64,000 nt of DNA from JAKAAZ01 sp963817855 (GTDB lineage: Bacteria > Acidobacteriota > Terriglobia > Terriglobales > Acidobacteriaceae). This document shows, piece by piece, positions 8,450 through 16,750 of this stretch. The DNA is taken from contig CAWFQA010000002.1 in assembly GCA_963817855.1 (NCBI GenBank), positions 434,001-498,000 of the forward strand. The letters are read 5' to 3'. The translations under genes and the position numbers were made by a program. The notes beneath the pieces were generated by a model, which made no database searches, was not told the DNA's origin, and saw only the letters and a list, made by a program, of their open reading frames with translations. Numbering within the stretch: position 1 is the stretch's first letter; every line of letters starts with the position of its first letter.

Positions 8450-9028
8450 TTAGCGGCGACGGCCAATCAAGTAGCCTGCGACGCCGGCCAGCGTTAGCGC
8501 CACGAGGGGCAGCACGACTCGCGGCGGAGGCCAGCCGCGGGCACTGCCGAATACCGCGCTTGCTTCCGGAAGCTCGGGTTCTCTGCCGAACGCGTCGGTA
8601 ATGGCGGCGATGGTCGCCAGCGTTCGACGGCTGTTGCGACTGTTCATCCGCTGCAGCGATTTCAGTAATGAAGGCGGCTTACAATCCGGTTCGTTTCCGC
8701 GGCATTGATCCTCGGTGATGGCCTTGGCGACGGCGTCCACCTTCTCCGGATTCAGGCTGGCAAACACGCGAGAAAGCGCGAGAAAATTGCGCATGGCGCG
8801 AACGCTCTCTGGCGTGTTGGCGAAATGCGACGCTTTGTCGATGATGGCATCGCCGGCTCCAATGACGCCTCGCAATATATCGAGGACGCCGTGATCCTGC
8901 GCGTCCTGCAATAACTGGTAGGCCGCCAACAGCGCCTTGCCGTGTTGCACTGGAGCATTCTCCACTTTCGTGCGCAGTTCTTCGCGCTCGTCTCGGTGGG
9001 GAGTGAAGGTGCGAATCGGCTGGGCCAT
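8450..9028 (-). CDS. DUF1641 protein, partner of the upstream formate dehydrogenase
   Basis: 192 aa, ATG 9028 with a perfect AGGAGG. It starts 14 nt after the formate dehydrogenase stop, so the two are co-transcribed. The middle (VLDILRGVIGAGDAIIDKA) and the following helical region match the DUF1641 family as I know it. That family, exemplified by Bacillus YrhD, sits beside YrhE-type formate dehydrogenases. The C-terminus is a short hydrophobic segment ending GYLIGRRR, so this version may be membrane-anchored and tether the dehydrogenase. Its molecular role is not established. Confidence 0.75.
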   Translation of the reverse strand: MAQPIRTFTPHRDEREELRTKVENAPVQHGKALLAAYQLLQDAQDHGVLDILRGVIGAGDAIIDKASHFANTPESVRAMRNFLALSRVFASLNPEKVDAVAKAITEDQCRGNEPDCKPPSLLKSLQRMNSRNSRRTLATIAAITDAFGREPELPEASAVFGSARGWPPPRVVLPLVALTLAGVAGYLIGRRR

Positions 9029-9042
9029 GGAATTCCTCCTAT

Positions 9043-12000
9043 TTACACCTGCAAATTGGCAATCTGTACAAGCTTGTCGTCCGGTGCGGTTCCAGGCAAA
9101 CGGTAATCCCCGCGTTGCCATTTGCGTTCCACTTCGACTCCGTTTTGCGGAGTGCGATGGCCATAACGGAAATTGTTGCGCGGCAGCGGATTCTCTCCTT
9201 GCTCCAGCGGAATCATTTGCACCGTAGTTTCTTTGTATGCGGGAGTGTGGGTGGCGCGATCGATACCGGCGCCTGTGAGCCGATTGACAGGCTGCTCGGT
9301 TGAGTTGAGCGGAAGGTACAGTTGTTTTCCTTGCACGCGGTCGGTGACCAGAACCCGCACCTTCACCTGGCCATGTCTCGAGCGCAGTCGCACCCACCGA
9401 CCCGTATCGATGCCACGTTCCGCAGCCAGCTCCGGAGAAACTTCCACCCACGTATTCGGCGTCTCTTCCATGATCCCCTTGGAGCGGAAGGTCATGTTTC
9501 CGGCTTCAAAATGTTCCAGTAGTCGCCCGTTGTTCAGATGCAGATCGAACTCATCATTCACCTGCTCGCACGGCTCGATCCACTCTAGCGGATAGAATTT
9601 TGCTTTTCCGTCCGGGAACGGAAATTTCTCGGTAAAGAGCAGAGGCTGGTCCGAGCCATCCGCGGCCACCGGCCACTGCAGCGATTTGTAGCCTTCGAGG
9701 CGCTCATAATTGACGCCGGCAAACATGGGCGTCAGCGAGGCGACTTCGTCCATCACCTCAGACGGGTGGGCGTAGCTCCAATTCGCACCCAGCGCATTAG
9801 CAATGTCTTGAATGATGCGCCAATCGGGCTTGCTTTCTCCTAATGGTTCGAAGACTTGATACAGGCGTTGTATGCGGCGCTCCGTGTTGGTGAAGGTGCC
9901 ATCTTTCTCAAGACTTGGGCTGGCCGGCAATATCACATCCGCGTACCTCGCGGTCTCACTCATGAAGACTTCCTGCACCACGAACAACTCCAGTTTTTCC
10001 AATGCCTCGCGCACGTCATTTTCATTGGCGTCGGACGTGATCGTGTCTTCGCCCTTCACATACATGGCCTTCAGTTTCCCCTGATGGATGGCGTCGATCA
10101 TCTCGTGATTGTCGAGACCTTTGGTGGTCGGCATCTTCACATTCCATCCCTGCTCAAAGCGGGCGATGACCTCCGAATCTTCTACCTTCTGATAGCCGGA
10201 GACAACATTGGGCATCGAACCGAAGTCGCTGGTTCCCTGCACATTATTGTGGCCGCGCAGCGGATAAGCGCCGGTCCCTGGCCGCATATAGTTGCCGGTG
10301 AGCAGCAGCAAATTGGAAATGGATGTAGAAGTGTCGGAGCCGCCGCAGTGTTGCGTGACCCCCATGGCCCACAGGATGCAAACGCTGCTGGCCTGCGCAA
10401 TCTCCTGGGCGACCTGCTGCAGTGTGGCGACGGGAATTCCGGTCAGCCGCTCCGCATATTCCAACGTGAATGGAGCGAGGCTGTCGCGGTACTCTGCGAA
10501 GCCGTTGACCCAGCGATCGACAAACTCCATTTTCGCCATGCCATTATCGAGGATGTATTTCGCAACCGCGGAGAGCCACACCAGATCCGTACCCGGCTTC
10601 GGGCGAATCAGTATGTCTGCCCGGCGCGCCATTTCATGCTCTCGCAGGTCAGAAACGATGAGGCGTTGACCGTGCAATTTGTGCGATTGTTTCACCCGCG
10701 TCGCCAGGACTGGATGACTCTCCGCAGTGTTGCTGCCGACGATCACCACCAGGCTCGCAGCCTCAATGTCGCGAATGGAGCCGCTGTCGCCGCCGTAGCC
10801 GACGGTGCGAGAAAGTCCCTTGGTAGCGGGCGTCTGGCAATAACGGGAACAATTATCAATATTGTTGGTGCCGATAACGGCGCGAGCCAGCTTCTGCATC
10901 AGATAGCTCTCCTCATTTGTGCATTTTGAGGATGCGATCAATCCGATAGCGTCCGGACCGTGCTCGTTTTTAATCGCAGATAATTTACTCGCGATCAGAT
11001 CGAGCGCTTCTTTCCAGGATGCTTCGCGAAATGTCTCTCCGTCGCGGATCAACGGCTTCGTCAAGCGATCTTTCGCGTTTACGTAATCCCAGCCAAATTT
11101 TCCTTTGACGCAGGTGGAAATGCCGTTGGCAGGCCCCTCCCCCGGTTCAATTTTCAGGATGTCACGATCTTTGGTCCAGATATCGAAGGAACATCCAACG
11201 CCGCAATAGGTGCAGACGGTTTTGGTTTTTTTCACGCGCTGTTCGCGCATCGCGGCTTCCACCTGAGAGATGGCAAGAAGCGGGCCGTATCCGGTTTCGG
11301 GCTCGATTCCTTTCACCACATCGATCATGTTGTCCAGTGTCTTGCTGGGCAGTCCGGTAAAGTATCCGGCGTGACCGATCATCGATTTTTCCATGAGTGC
11401 ATTGCACGGACAGACGGTGATGCAATGGCCGCACGACACGCAACTGGAACCTGCAATGGTTTCTCCTCCGTCCCACAGGACGCGGGGATGTTGCGATTCC
11501 CAATCGATCGACAGCGTCTCATTCACCTGGAAATTCTGACAGGCTTCCACGCAGCGCCCGCACAAAATGCACTGGTCCGGATCGTAGCGGTAAAAGGGAT
11601 TGCTGTTGTCGACTGGATAGGGCTTGGGAGTATAGGGACGCTTCTGACGTTTCACATCGAGCAGGGCAGTGGTATTGTGCACGGTACAGTTTTCGTTGTT
11701 GTTATCACAGACCGTGCAATAGAGCATGTGATTGCCCAGGATGCGATCGAAGGCTTCGCGCTGGGCCACATCGACCAACTCCGACTGTGTTACCACAAGC
11801 ATGCCCTCGGCAACCGGAGTCCCGCAGGCGCGGGCGAGCTTTCCGTTCACCTGGAGCATGCAGGTATCGCAGGTTTGAATTGGACCGAGCTGAGGGTGAT
11901 AACAAACCTGCGGAATGATTCTGTCGATTCGATTCAGGACATCGACCAATGGCTCGCCGATTGTAGCCGTGCGCGAGACGCCGTCAATTTCAATTGTGCA

Positions 12001-12054
12001 AGGCGTGGCGGAAGAATGAGCGCCGTTTGAGCTATCCAGGGTATGAGTGTTCAT
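9043..12054 (-). CDS. fdhF: Molybdopterin formate dehydrogenase-like alpha subunit (YjgC/YrhE type)
   Basis: 1003 aa. In order: an N-terminal [2Fe-2S] domain (residues about 18-100, CYHPQLGPIQTCDTC), a His/Cys cluster region (CTVCDNNNENC), two [4Fe-4S] ferredoxin motifs (CILCGRCVEAC, CVSCGHCITVC), then the molybdopterin domain opening CTYCGVGC, and a C-terminal MGD-binding barrel. This is the build of soluble formate dehydrogenase alpha subunits without selenocysteine. The catalytic position is Cys406 followed by Gln407, where classical enzymes have Sec/Cys-His. No separate NADH-binding subunits lie nearby, so the electron acceptor is unknown. No Tat signal, hence cytoplasmic. The RBS is weak and the 193-nt gap upstream probably carries a promoter. 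Confidence 0.85.
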   Translation of the reverse strand: MNTHTLDSSNGAHSSATPCTIEIDGVSRTATIGEPLVDVLNRIDRIIPQVCYHPQLGPIQTCDTCMLQVNGKLARACGTPVAEGMLVVTQSELVDVAQREAFDRILGNHMLYCTVCDNNNENCTVHNTTALLDVKRQKRPYTPKPYPVDNSNPFYRYDPDQCILCGRCVEACQNFQVNETLSIDWESQHPRVLWDGGETIAGSSCVSCGHCITVCPCNALMEKSMIGHAGYFTGLPSKTLDNMIDVVKGIEPETGYGPLLAISQVEAAMREQRVKKTKTVCTYCGVGCSFDIWTKDRDILKIEPGEGPANGISTCVKGKFGWDYVNAKDRLTKPLIRDGETFREASWKEALDLIASKLSAIKNEHGPDAIGLIASSKCTNEESYLMQKLARAVIGTNNIDNCSRYCQTPATKGLSRTVGYGGDSGSIRDIEAASLVVIVGSNTAESHPVLATRVKQSHKLHGQRLIVSDLREHEMARRADILIRPKPGTDLVWLSAVAKYILDNGMAKMEFVDRWVNGFAEYRDSLAPFTLEYAERLTGIPVATLQQVAQEIAQASSVCILWAMGVTQHCGGSDTSTSISNLLLLTGNYMRPGTGAYPLRGHNNVQGTSDFGSMPNVVSGYQKVEDSEVIARFEQGWNVKMPTTKGLDNHEMIDAIHQGKLKAMYVKGEDTITSDANENDVREALEKLELFVVQEVFMSETARYADVILPASPSLEKDGTFTNTERRIQRLYQVFEPLGESKPDWRIIQDIANALGANWSYAHPSEVMDEVASLTPMFAGVNYERLEGYKSLQWPVAADGSDQPLLFTEKFPFPDGKAKFYPLEWIEPCEQVNDEFDLHLNNGRLLEHFEAGNMTFRSKGIMEETPNTWVEVSPELAAERGIDTGRWVRLRSRHGQVKVRVLVTDRVQGKQLYLPLNSTEQPVNRLTGAGIDRATHTPAYKETTVQMIPLEQGENPLPRNNFRYGHRTPQNGVEVERKWQRGDYRLPGTAPDDKLVQIANLQV

Positions 12055-12247
12055 GGTGGACGATTCCGCAAGAGGAATTATGGAGCCGACGGACTGTCAT
12101 CCGCTCCTCTCGGGTGAGATGCGCAACCTTCACGCGGGGACGCTTTGTCTGCCAAACTCGATCCACCCCTGCACACGCATCCGCCGGCGAGGATGGGTCT
12201 CGCCACGACATTCAACGCAGCTTAAGGTTGCGCGAAGCTGAAGGAAC

Positions 12248-12622
12248 TCACTCGGCAAAAGCGGCGCAGGCGGTTGCCTCATCCGGGTGTAGACGGGTGT
12301 ACTTGTTCAGGCCGACCATTGTGAAAACCTTTTGAAAATGCGGCGACAATCCATAGCTCTGCACCGCGCGATCCGCCTTATTGGCAGCCATCAGCAGTTC
12401 AATAATCAGCGCAATACCGCTGGAATTCATGTATTCCATTTTCGAGAAGTCGAAGACCACTTTACGAGTGGCAGCAGGAACTTCCTGGTAGGCGCCGAAA
12501 ACGACGTCGCGGGAGGTGCTGGTGATATCGCCGGTAAAACGCAGCACGGAGACGGGGCTTCCGTCGGCAGCTTTCACCTCATCCACAGAAGCGCGGGTGT
12601 TCAGTTGCGGTTGCATGGCCAT
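12248..12622 (-). CDS. STAS-domain anti-sigma factor antagonist
   Basis: 124 aa single STAS domain, the SpoIIAA/RsbV fold. The phosphorylation loop reads YMNSSGIAL, so Ser67 (or Ser68) is the likely phospho-acceptor. Known members bind the partner kinase when dephosphorylated and release its sigma factor or other target. It starts 9 nt after the RsbW-like kinase gene and forms the last member of a PP2C-kinase-STAS operon. No sigma factor gene is in the window, so the controlled output is unknown. Confidence 0.88.
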   Translation of the reverse strand: MAMQPQLNTRASVDEVKAADGSPVSVLRFTGDITSTSRDVVFGAYQEVPAATRKVVFDFSKMEYMNSSGIALIIELLMAANKADRAVQSYGLSPHFQKVFTMVGLNKYTRLHPDEATACAAFAE

Positions 12623-12631
12623 ATCGCTATC

Positions 12632-13075
12632 TCACTCCTCTTCCTTGTCCAGGCGAATCATCAAGCGTACGCAATTTCCACCGTGCGGCGTCTGTGTCCA
12701 TTCAGCTTCATCCACCAGGGCCTGCATCAGGAACATGCCCATACCGCGCGCCTGTTCTTCTCCGTGCATTTTCCGGTCGATATCCGGTGCATGAATCTTC
12801 TTATGAAGACCTGTACCGGAGTCCAGGATTTTCACTTCCAGTTTGCCGTCTTCCATGGATAGAACGATTCCAATGCTCAGCCGTTCGTCGAAGCGGTTGC
12901 CGTGTTCGATGGCGTTGATGCAAGCTTCTGCAACCGCCGTCTTCAGGTCCTCAATCCGGTCATCGGGAAACCCCATCAACCGGGCTACGCCTGAAGCAGT
13001 CTGCATCGCAACCTTCTCAAATCCTAATTTGGAAGGAAGCCTCAACTCAACTGCGGATGTTATGTCCTGCACCAT
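12632..13075 (-). CDS. RsbW/SpoIIAB-like ATP-binding anti-sigma kinase
   Basis: 147 aa GHKL ATPase domain. The N box is EACINAIEHG, the G1 box DSGTG and the G2 box GMGMFLMQ, all intact. Such proteins phosphorylate the STAS partner and sequester a sigma factor. ATG 13075 is set by CGGAGG seven bases upstream; an in-frame start 39 bases further up lacks an RBS. It lies between the frame-broken PP2C gene and the STAS gene with short gaps (71 and 9 nt), so the three were one operon. Confidence 0.88.
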   Translation of the reverse strand: MVQDITSAVELRLPSKLGFEKVAMQTASGVARLMGFPDDRIEDLKTAVAEACINAIEHGNRFDERLSIGIVLSMEDGKLEVKILDSGTGLHKKIHAPDIDRKMHGEEQARGMGMFLMQALVDEAEWTQTPHGGNCVRLMIRLDKEEE

Positions 13076-13146
13076 ACTCAACCTCCGAAAGCAATCCTTC
13101 CGACCTGCCTGCACAATTCGAAGAGTTCCAAAAGACTCCTGTGGAG

Positions 13147-14293
13147 CTACTGCACTCGCAGCAATGCCAAAGCCGTGCGATCATCGGTGAGTTCAACTTC
13201 CCCATCGAAGGATTCTACTGCCGACCAGACGCTGTTGAGCAATTGTTCTGCCTGTGTACCACGCCAGCTACGGACTTCTTCAAGGAGCCGCTCGGGGCCA
13301 AACTCCTCGTCCCCGCGAAAGACCTCCGTCAATCCGTCCGTATACAAGACAAATCGGCTGTTTTGCTCCAGATGATACCGCATCGAGGTATAGGTCATCC
13401 CGGCCAACATGCCAACCGGGGTTCCGCTGGCGCCAATTTCCTGAACATTTTTGCCATGCACCAAAAAGCCCGGATTATGTCCGGCGTTGACAACATCCAG
13501 CGTGTGTTCGGCGGGATTGAGCTGGGCAAAGATGGCGGTGACGTAACGCCGGCGGGTTTCCGCGCCGTCGGACTCCTGAACATGATTCAGCTTGGCGGCC
13601 ATTTCTTCCAACGGAAGGCCGGAGGCAGCCATGGCGCGAAATGCCGAGCGAAAGGAGGTACCCACCAGGGCGGAAGCCAGTCCTTTGCCGGCGACATCGG
13701 CGACAACCATCATCCATCCGCCAGCGGGCAATGGAAGGATATCCAGATAGTCTCCGCCCACTTCATAGCAGGTCTGGGAGCGCGCGGAGATACTGTATCC
13801 GGGAATCGCCGGCATGGACTGCGGCAGAAGGCTGCGCTGAATCTCCCGCGCCGAAGCCAAATCCTGCTGCACTCTTTCCAGGTCGAGGGTGCGCTCGTGG
13901 TAACGGGCATTCTCGATGGCGACCGCGGCTTGCATGGACAAATTTTCCAGGAAGTCCTGCTCATATAAAGAGAGTGGCGCGCAGTCGCGCGTCAGCACAA
14001 TCATCTCTGTCAGCAGCGCTCCGCTGCGATCGAGCAGAGAAAAGCGAAAACAACCGCGTTTCGGATCGGATGTCGGCGGATGCAGCAGAAAGCGGGGCTG
14101 AATCTCTCCATAGGAAAAAGGAAAGGCGGTGAAAGAATGCGCCCGCCATTTCAAGTTCGCGAACACTCAACTCGAGCACGGCTCGCAGCACGCTGTCGAG
14201 CTCGATGGTGCTGTGAATTTTGTGGCTTGCCTCCAACAACGCCTGCAGGCGGGCGATCTGCTGCTGCAGGTGGAGGGTATTTTCAAGTTCCAT
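13147..14293 (-). pseudogene. GAF-SpoIIE/PP2C phosphatase (RsbU-like), frame broken near 14115-14119
   Basis: The start ATG 14293 follows AAGGAG and encodes a coiled-coil plus the first half of a GAF domain (LLEASHKIHSTIELDSVL). That frame runs on in nonsense to 13961. The rest of the GAF domain and a complete SpoIIE phosphatase, with EVGGDYLDI, VVADVAGKG, VNAGHNP and LYTDGLTE, lie in another frame up to 13147. Dropping one base from the A5 run at 14115-14119 (T5 on the coding strand) joins them into a 381-aa protein with a natural RLSFSYGEIQPRF junction. The phosphatase would dephosphorylate the STAS protein of its operon. An internal start at 14166 could yield the phosphatase without an intact GAF domain. 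Confidence 0.8.
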
Positions 14294-14585
14294 CACAGCT
14301 CCTTCGACCGCGCGGTTCGTTGAACGCGCAAAGATATCGTGCCCGCAGAGTCCGCTTCCCTAGCTCGTTAAATGACTCTATGAACAGCAAGATACATGAA
14401 GGATGAGGTTGCAGCTAAGTGAATTCTGTAACCAACGGGGTGGCAACGATGCCGAGGCGCAGCGCGATGGATAGCTAGACGGGCCGCAATTGAATCCCTC
14501 GCTCGACGGGAAGGCCCTGGGAGGGCAGCACGAGGTATCCGATTCTTTGCGCGGAAGGTCGAGATTGGAGTGTTATTCTCGTGGC

Positions 14586-16664
14586 ATGTTGCTCGAAGCG
14601 AAGATGGTGGCATGTAGTTTCCTGCTGGCCGCGTCGCTCTTCGCGCAACAGAAGGAAGTGTCGGTTCCGCAAGCTCACGGCAAAGCGACGACCCCCGTGC
14701 TGGCGGTGGAAGGCCTCGGACAGGGGGCGATTCCTCTCGATGGTCCTTGGCAGTTTCGCACCGGTGACAATTCCGAGTGGGCGTCTCCATCCTTCGATGA
14801 TTCAGGGTGGGAGTCGATGCAGGTCAACGGCCCGTGGGGCAGCCAGGATCATCCTGGATACACCGGTTACGCCTGGTACCGCCGCCATGTGCAGATTCAC
14901 ACCGTTGCCGGCAACCAGACGAAATACGCCCTGCTCATGCCGCCGGTCGATGACGTCTACGAAGTGTTTTGGAATGGCACGCCGATCGGACAACTCGGCA
15001 AGTTCCCGCCGCGGCCGCGCTGGTATTACTCCACCTTCCCCAGCAGTTTTCCCGTTCCTTCCGCGGAGTCAGGAACAATTGCTATTCGAGTGTGGAAGTC
15101 GCCACTGTTGTTTGTTGATCCGGACGTGCTCGGCGGCATGTACGGGCCACCGCTGTTGGGGGATGCAGACACGATTCACGCGCAATTTGCAGCCTCCAGC
15201 GCCCAGAACATGCAACAGAACCTATACGACTTCACTTTGGTGATTCTGTATGGTTTCGTTACGCTGCTCAGCTTGCTGCTCTGGAGCCGGAATCGCGCAG
15301 TAAAGCTATTCCTGTGGCTGGCGATCTTTACGGCGACCCCGGTCATGCTGTTTGTAATCCAGGGCGTCCTGCAGATCCCGATTTACTACGGCTTTGGGCG
15401 CGGATTTAACCAGCCAATTTACGCTCTGAACCACGTGTCCCTATGGTTCCTGCTGCTTTATCTGCTACGACTGGACGCCCACCCAACACTGGCTCGGTTG
15501 ACAAAGGTTCTCGCCAGTGTCACCGTCGCCGCCGGAGTGCTGGATGGAGCGCTGGCGTTCTTCTGGGGCCACGCCGGCGCAGGCATGCTGGCGCTGGATG
15601 CGATTTTGACGACCTTGATCCTGATGGTGGAAGTCTTTCCATTCGTCATCATTGGAATCGGCATTAGTCAGCGGCTGGAGCCGTCGCGCTGGTGGCTGGC
15701 AATTACCGCCTTCATCTCGCAAATGATCAATACGATTGCGGATGCCAGCGCAGCCGGCCAGCGATTCACCCACTGGACCCTGTACTACAGGGTGACAACC
15801 CCTCTCTTCACCATTTTTGGCGTCCACTTCACCGTTGCCGACCTGGCCGGTATTGGATTGTTCCTCTCGATTCTCTATGCGGTATATCGGTACAACGTGG
15901 AACAGCAGACGCGTCAGACCGCCCTGGAGCAGGAGATGCAGAGTGCGCGCGAAATCCAGCGCGTCCTGATACCCGAAACGCTGCCGTCGCTGGAAGGATT
16001 CGCCATGTCGAGTGCCTATCAGCCGGCGCAGGAGGTGGGCGGAGACTTCTTTCAGATTATTCATGAAGATGAAGGCTCGACGATTGTCGCGCTTGGAGAT
16101 GTCAGCGGGAAAGGCCTGAAGGCGGCGATGAGCGTCTCTCTCATCGTCGGAGTGCTGCGCTCTTTGTCCGGCGAAAACTCCAGCCCAGTGCAAATGCTGC
16201 AGGGGCTGAACCGCTGCTTGTGCGGCAGGCTGCAGGGAGGATTCGTCACCGCGATTGTGATGCGCCTGTTTCCAAACGGCAGCGTCGTCCTGGCCAATGC
16301 GGGGCACCTCCCGCCGTTTCTAAATTCTGGAGAGTTGGAGATCGAGGGGTCGCTGCCGCTTGGGCTTATATCCTTCGCCGAGTACAGTGAAGTCCAGATT
16401 CAACTGCATCCAGGAGATCACCTGAGCCTCTATACAGATGGATTGGTGGAGGCTCGAAGCTCGACGGGAGAAATCTACGGATTTGAGCGGTTGAATACGT
16501 TGTTTGCAGCCCATCCGACGGCGCAGCAGGCCACGCAGGCGGCGGTTGCGTTCGGCCAGGAAGACGACATCACCGTGCTGACCCTGACCCGCCTTGCAGC
16601 CGGTGAGGAATCCACAACGTCGGTGACAGCGCCCTTCCTGGAACCCGCCCCCGCCGAAGCATGA
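14586..16664 (+). CDS. Membrane-bound SpoIIE/PP2C serine phosphatase with extracytoplasmic sensor domain
   Basis: 692 aa. A signal segment (VACSFLLAASLFA) leads into a roughly 170-residue extracytoplasmic beta-sandwich (LDGPWQFRTGDNSEW, GYAWYRRHV), resembling a galactose-binding or 7TMR-DISM sensor. About seven hydrophobic helices and a short coiled coil (ALEQEMQSAREIQRVLIP) follow. The C-terminal PP2C domain has EVGGDFFQI, VALGDVSGKG, ANAGHLPPF and LYTDGLVEAR, with metal-binding aspartates present. The likely role is a transmembrane phosphatase that turns an outside signal into STAS dephosphorylation. It is divergent from the PP2C-kinase-STAS operon and may feed the same switch. The start is uncertain: ATG 14586 or 14604 fit the signal peptide, and neither has a strong RBS. 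Confidence 0.87.
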   Translation: MLLEAKMVACSFLLAASLFAQQKEVSVPQAHGKATTPVLAVEGLGQGAIPLDGPWQFRTGDNSEWASPSFDDSGWESMQVNGPWGSQDHPGYTGYAWYRRHVQIHTVAGNQTKYALLMPPVDDVYEVFWNGTPIGQLGKFPPRPRWYYSTFPSSFPVPSAESGTIAIRVWKSPLLFVDPDVLGGMYGPPLLGDADTIHAQFAASSAQNMQQNLYDFTLVILYGFVTLLSLLLWSRNRAVKLFLWLAIFTATPVMLFVIQGVLQIPIYYGFGRGFNQPIYALNHVSLWFLLLYLLRLDAHPTLARLTKVLASVTVAAGVLDGALAFFWGHAGAGMLALDAILTTLILMVEVFPFVIIGIGISQRLEPSRWWLAITAFISQMINTIADASAAGQRFTHWTLYYRVTTPLFTIFGVHFTVADLAGIGLFLSILYAVYRYNVEQQTRQTALEQEMQSAREIQRVLIPETLPSLEGFAMSSAYQPAQEVGGDFFQIIHEDEGSTIVALGDVSGKGLKAAMSVSLIVGVLRSLSGENSSPVQMLQGLNRCLCGRLQGGFVTAIVMRLFPNGSVVLANAGHLPPFLNSGELEIEGSLPLGLISFAEYSEVQIQLHPGDHLSLYTDGLVEARSSTGEIYGFERLNTLFAAHPTAQQATQAAVAFGQEDDITVLTLTRLAAGEESTTSVTAPFLEPAPAEA

Positions 16665-16710
16665 TTCCAATTCCCGTCGGGGAACATCAGATTGCGCGCT
16701 GAAACAGAAA

Positions 16711-16734
16711 AGGCCCTTCCATTTCGGAAGGACC
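16711..16734 (-). terminator. Hairpin terminator between convergent genes
   Basis: AGGCCCTTCC and GGAAGGACCT pair with one mismatch around ATTTC. On the minus strand the stem is followed by TTTTC, which suits the end of the Ig-domain gene that stops at 16751... but lies downstream of it on that strand. It may also serve the PP2C gene ending at 16664. Confidence 0.5.
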
Positions 16735-16750
16735 TATTCTGCTTGCGCGC

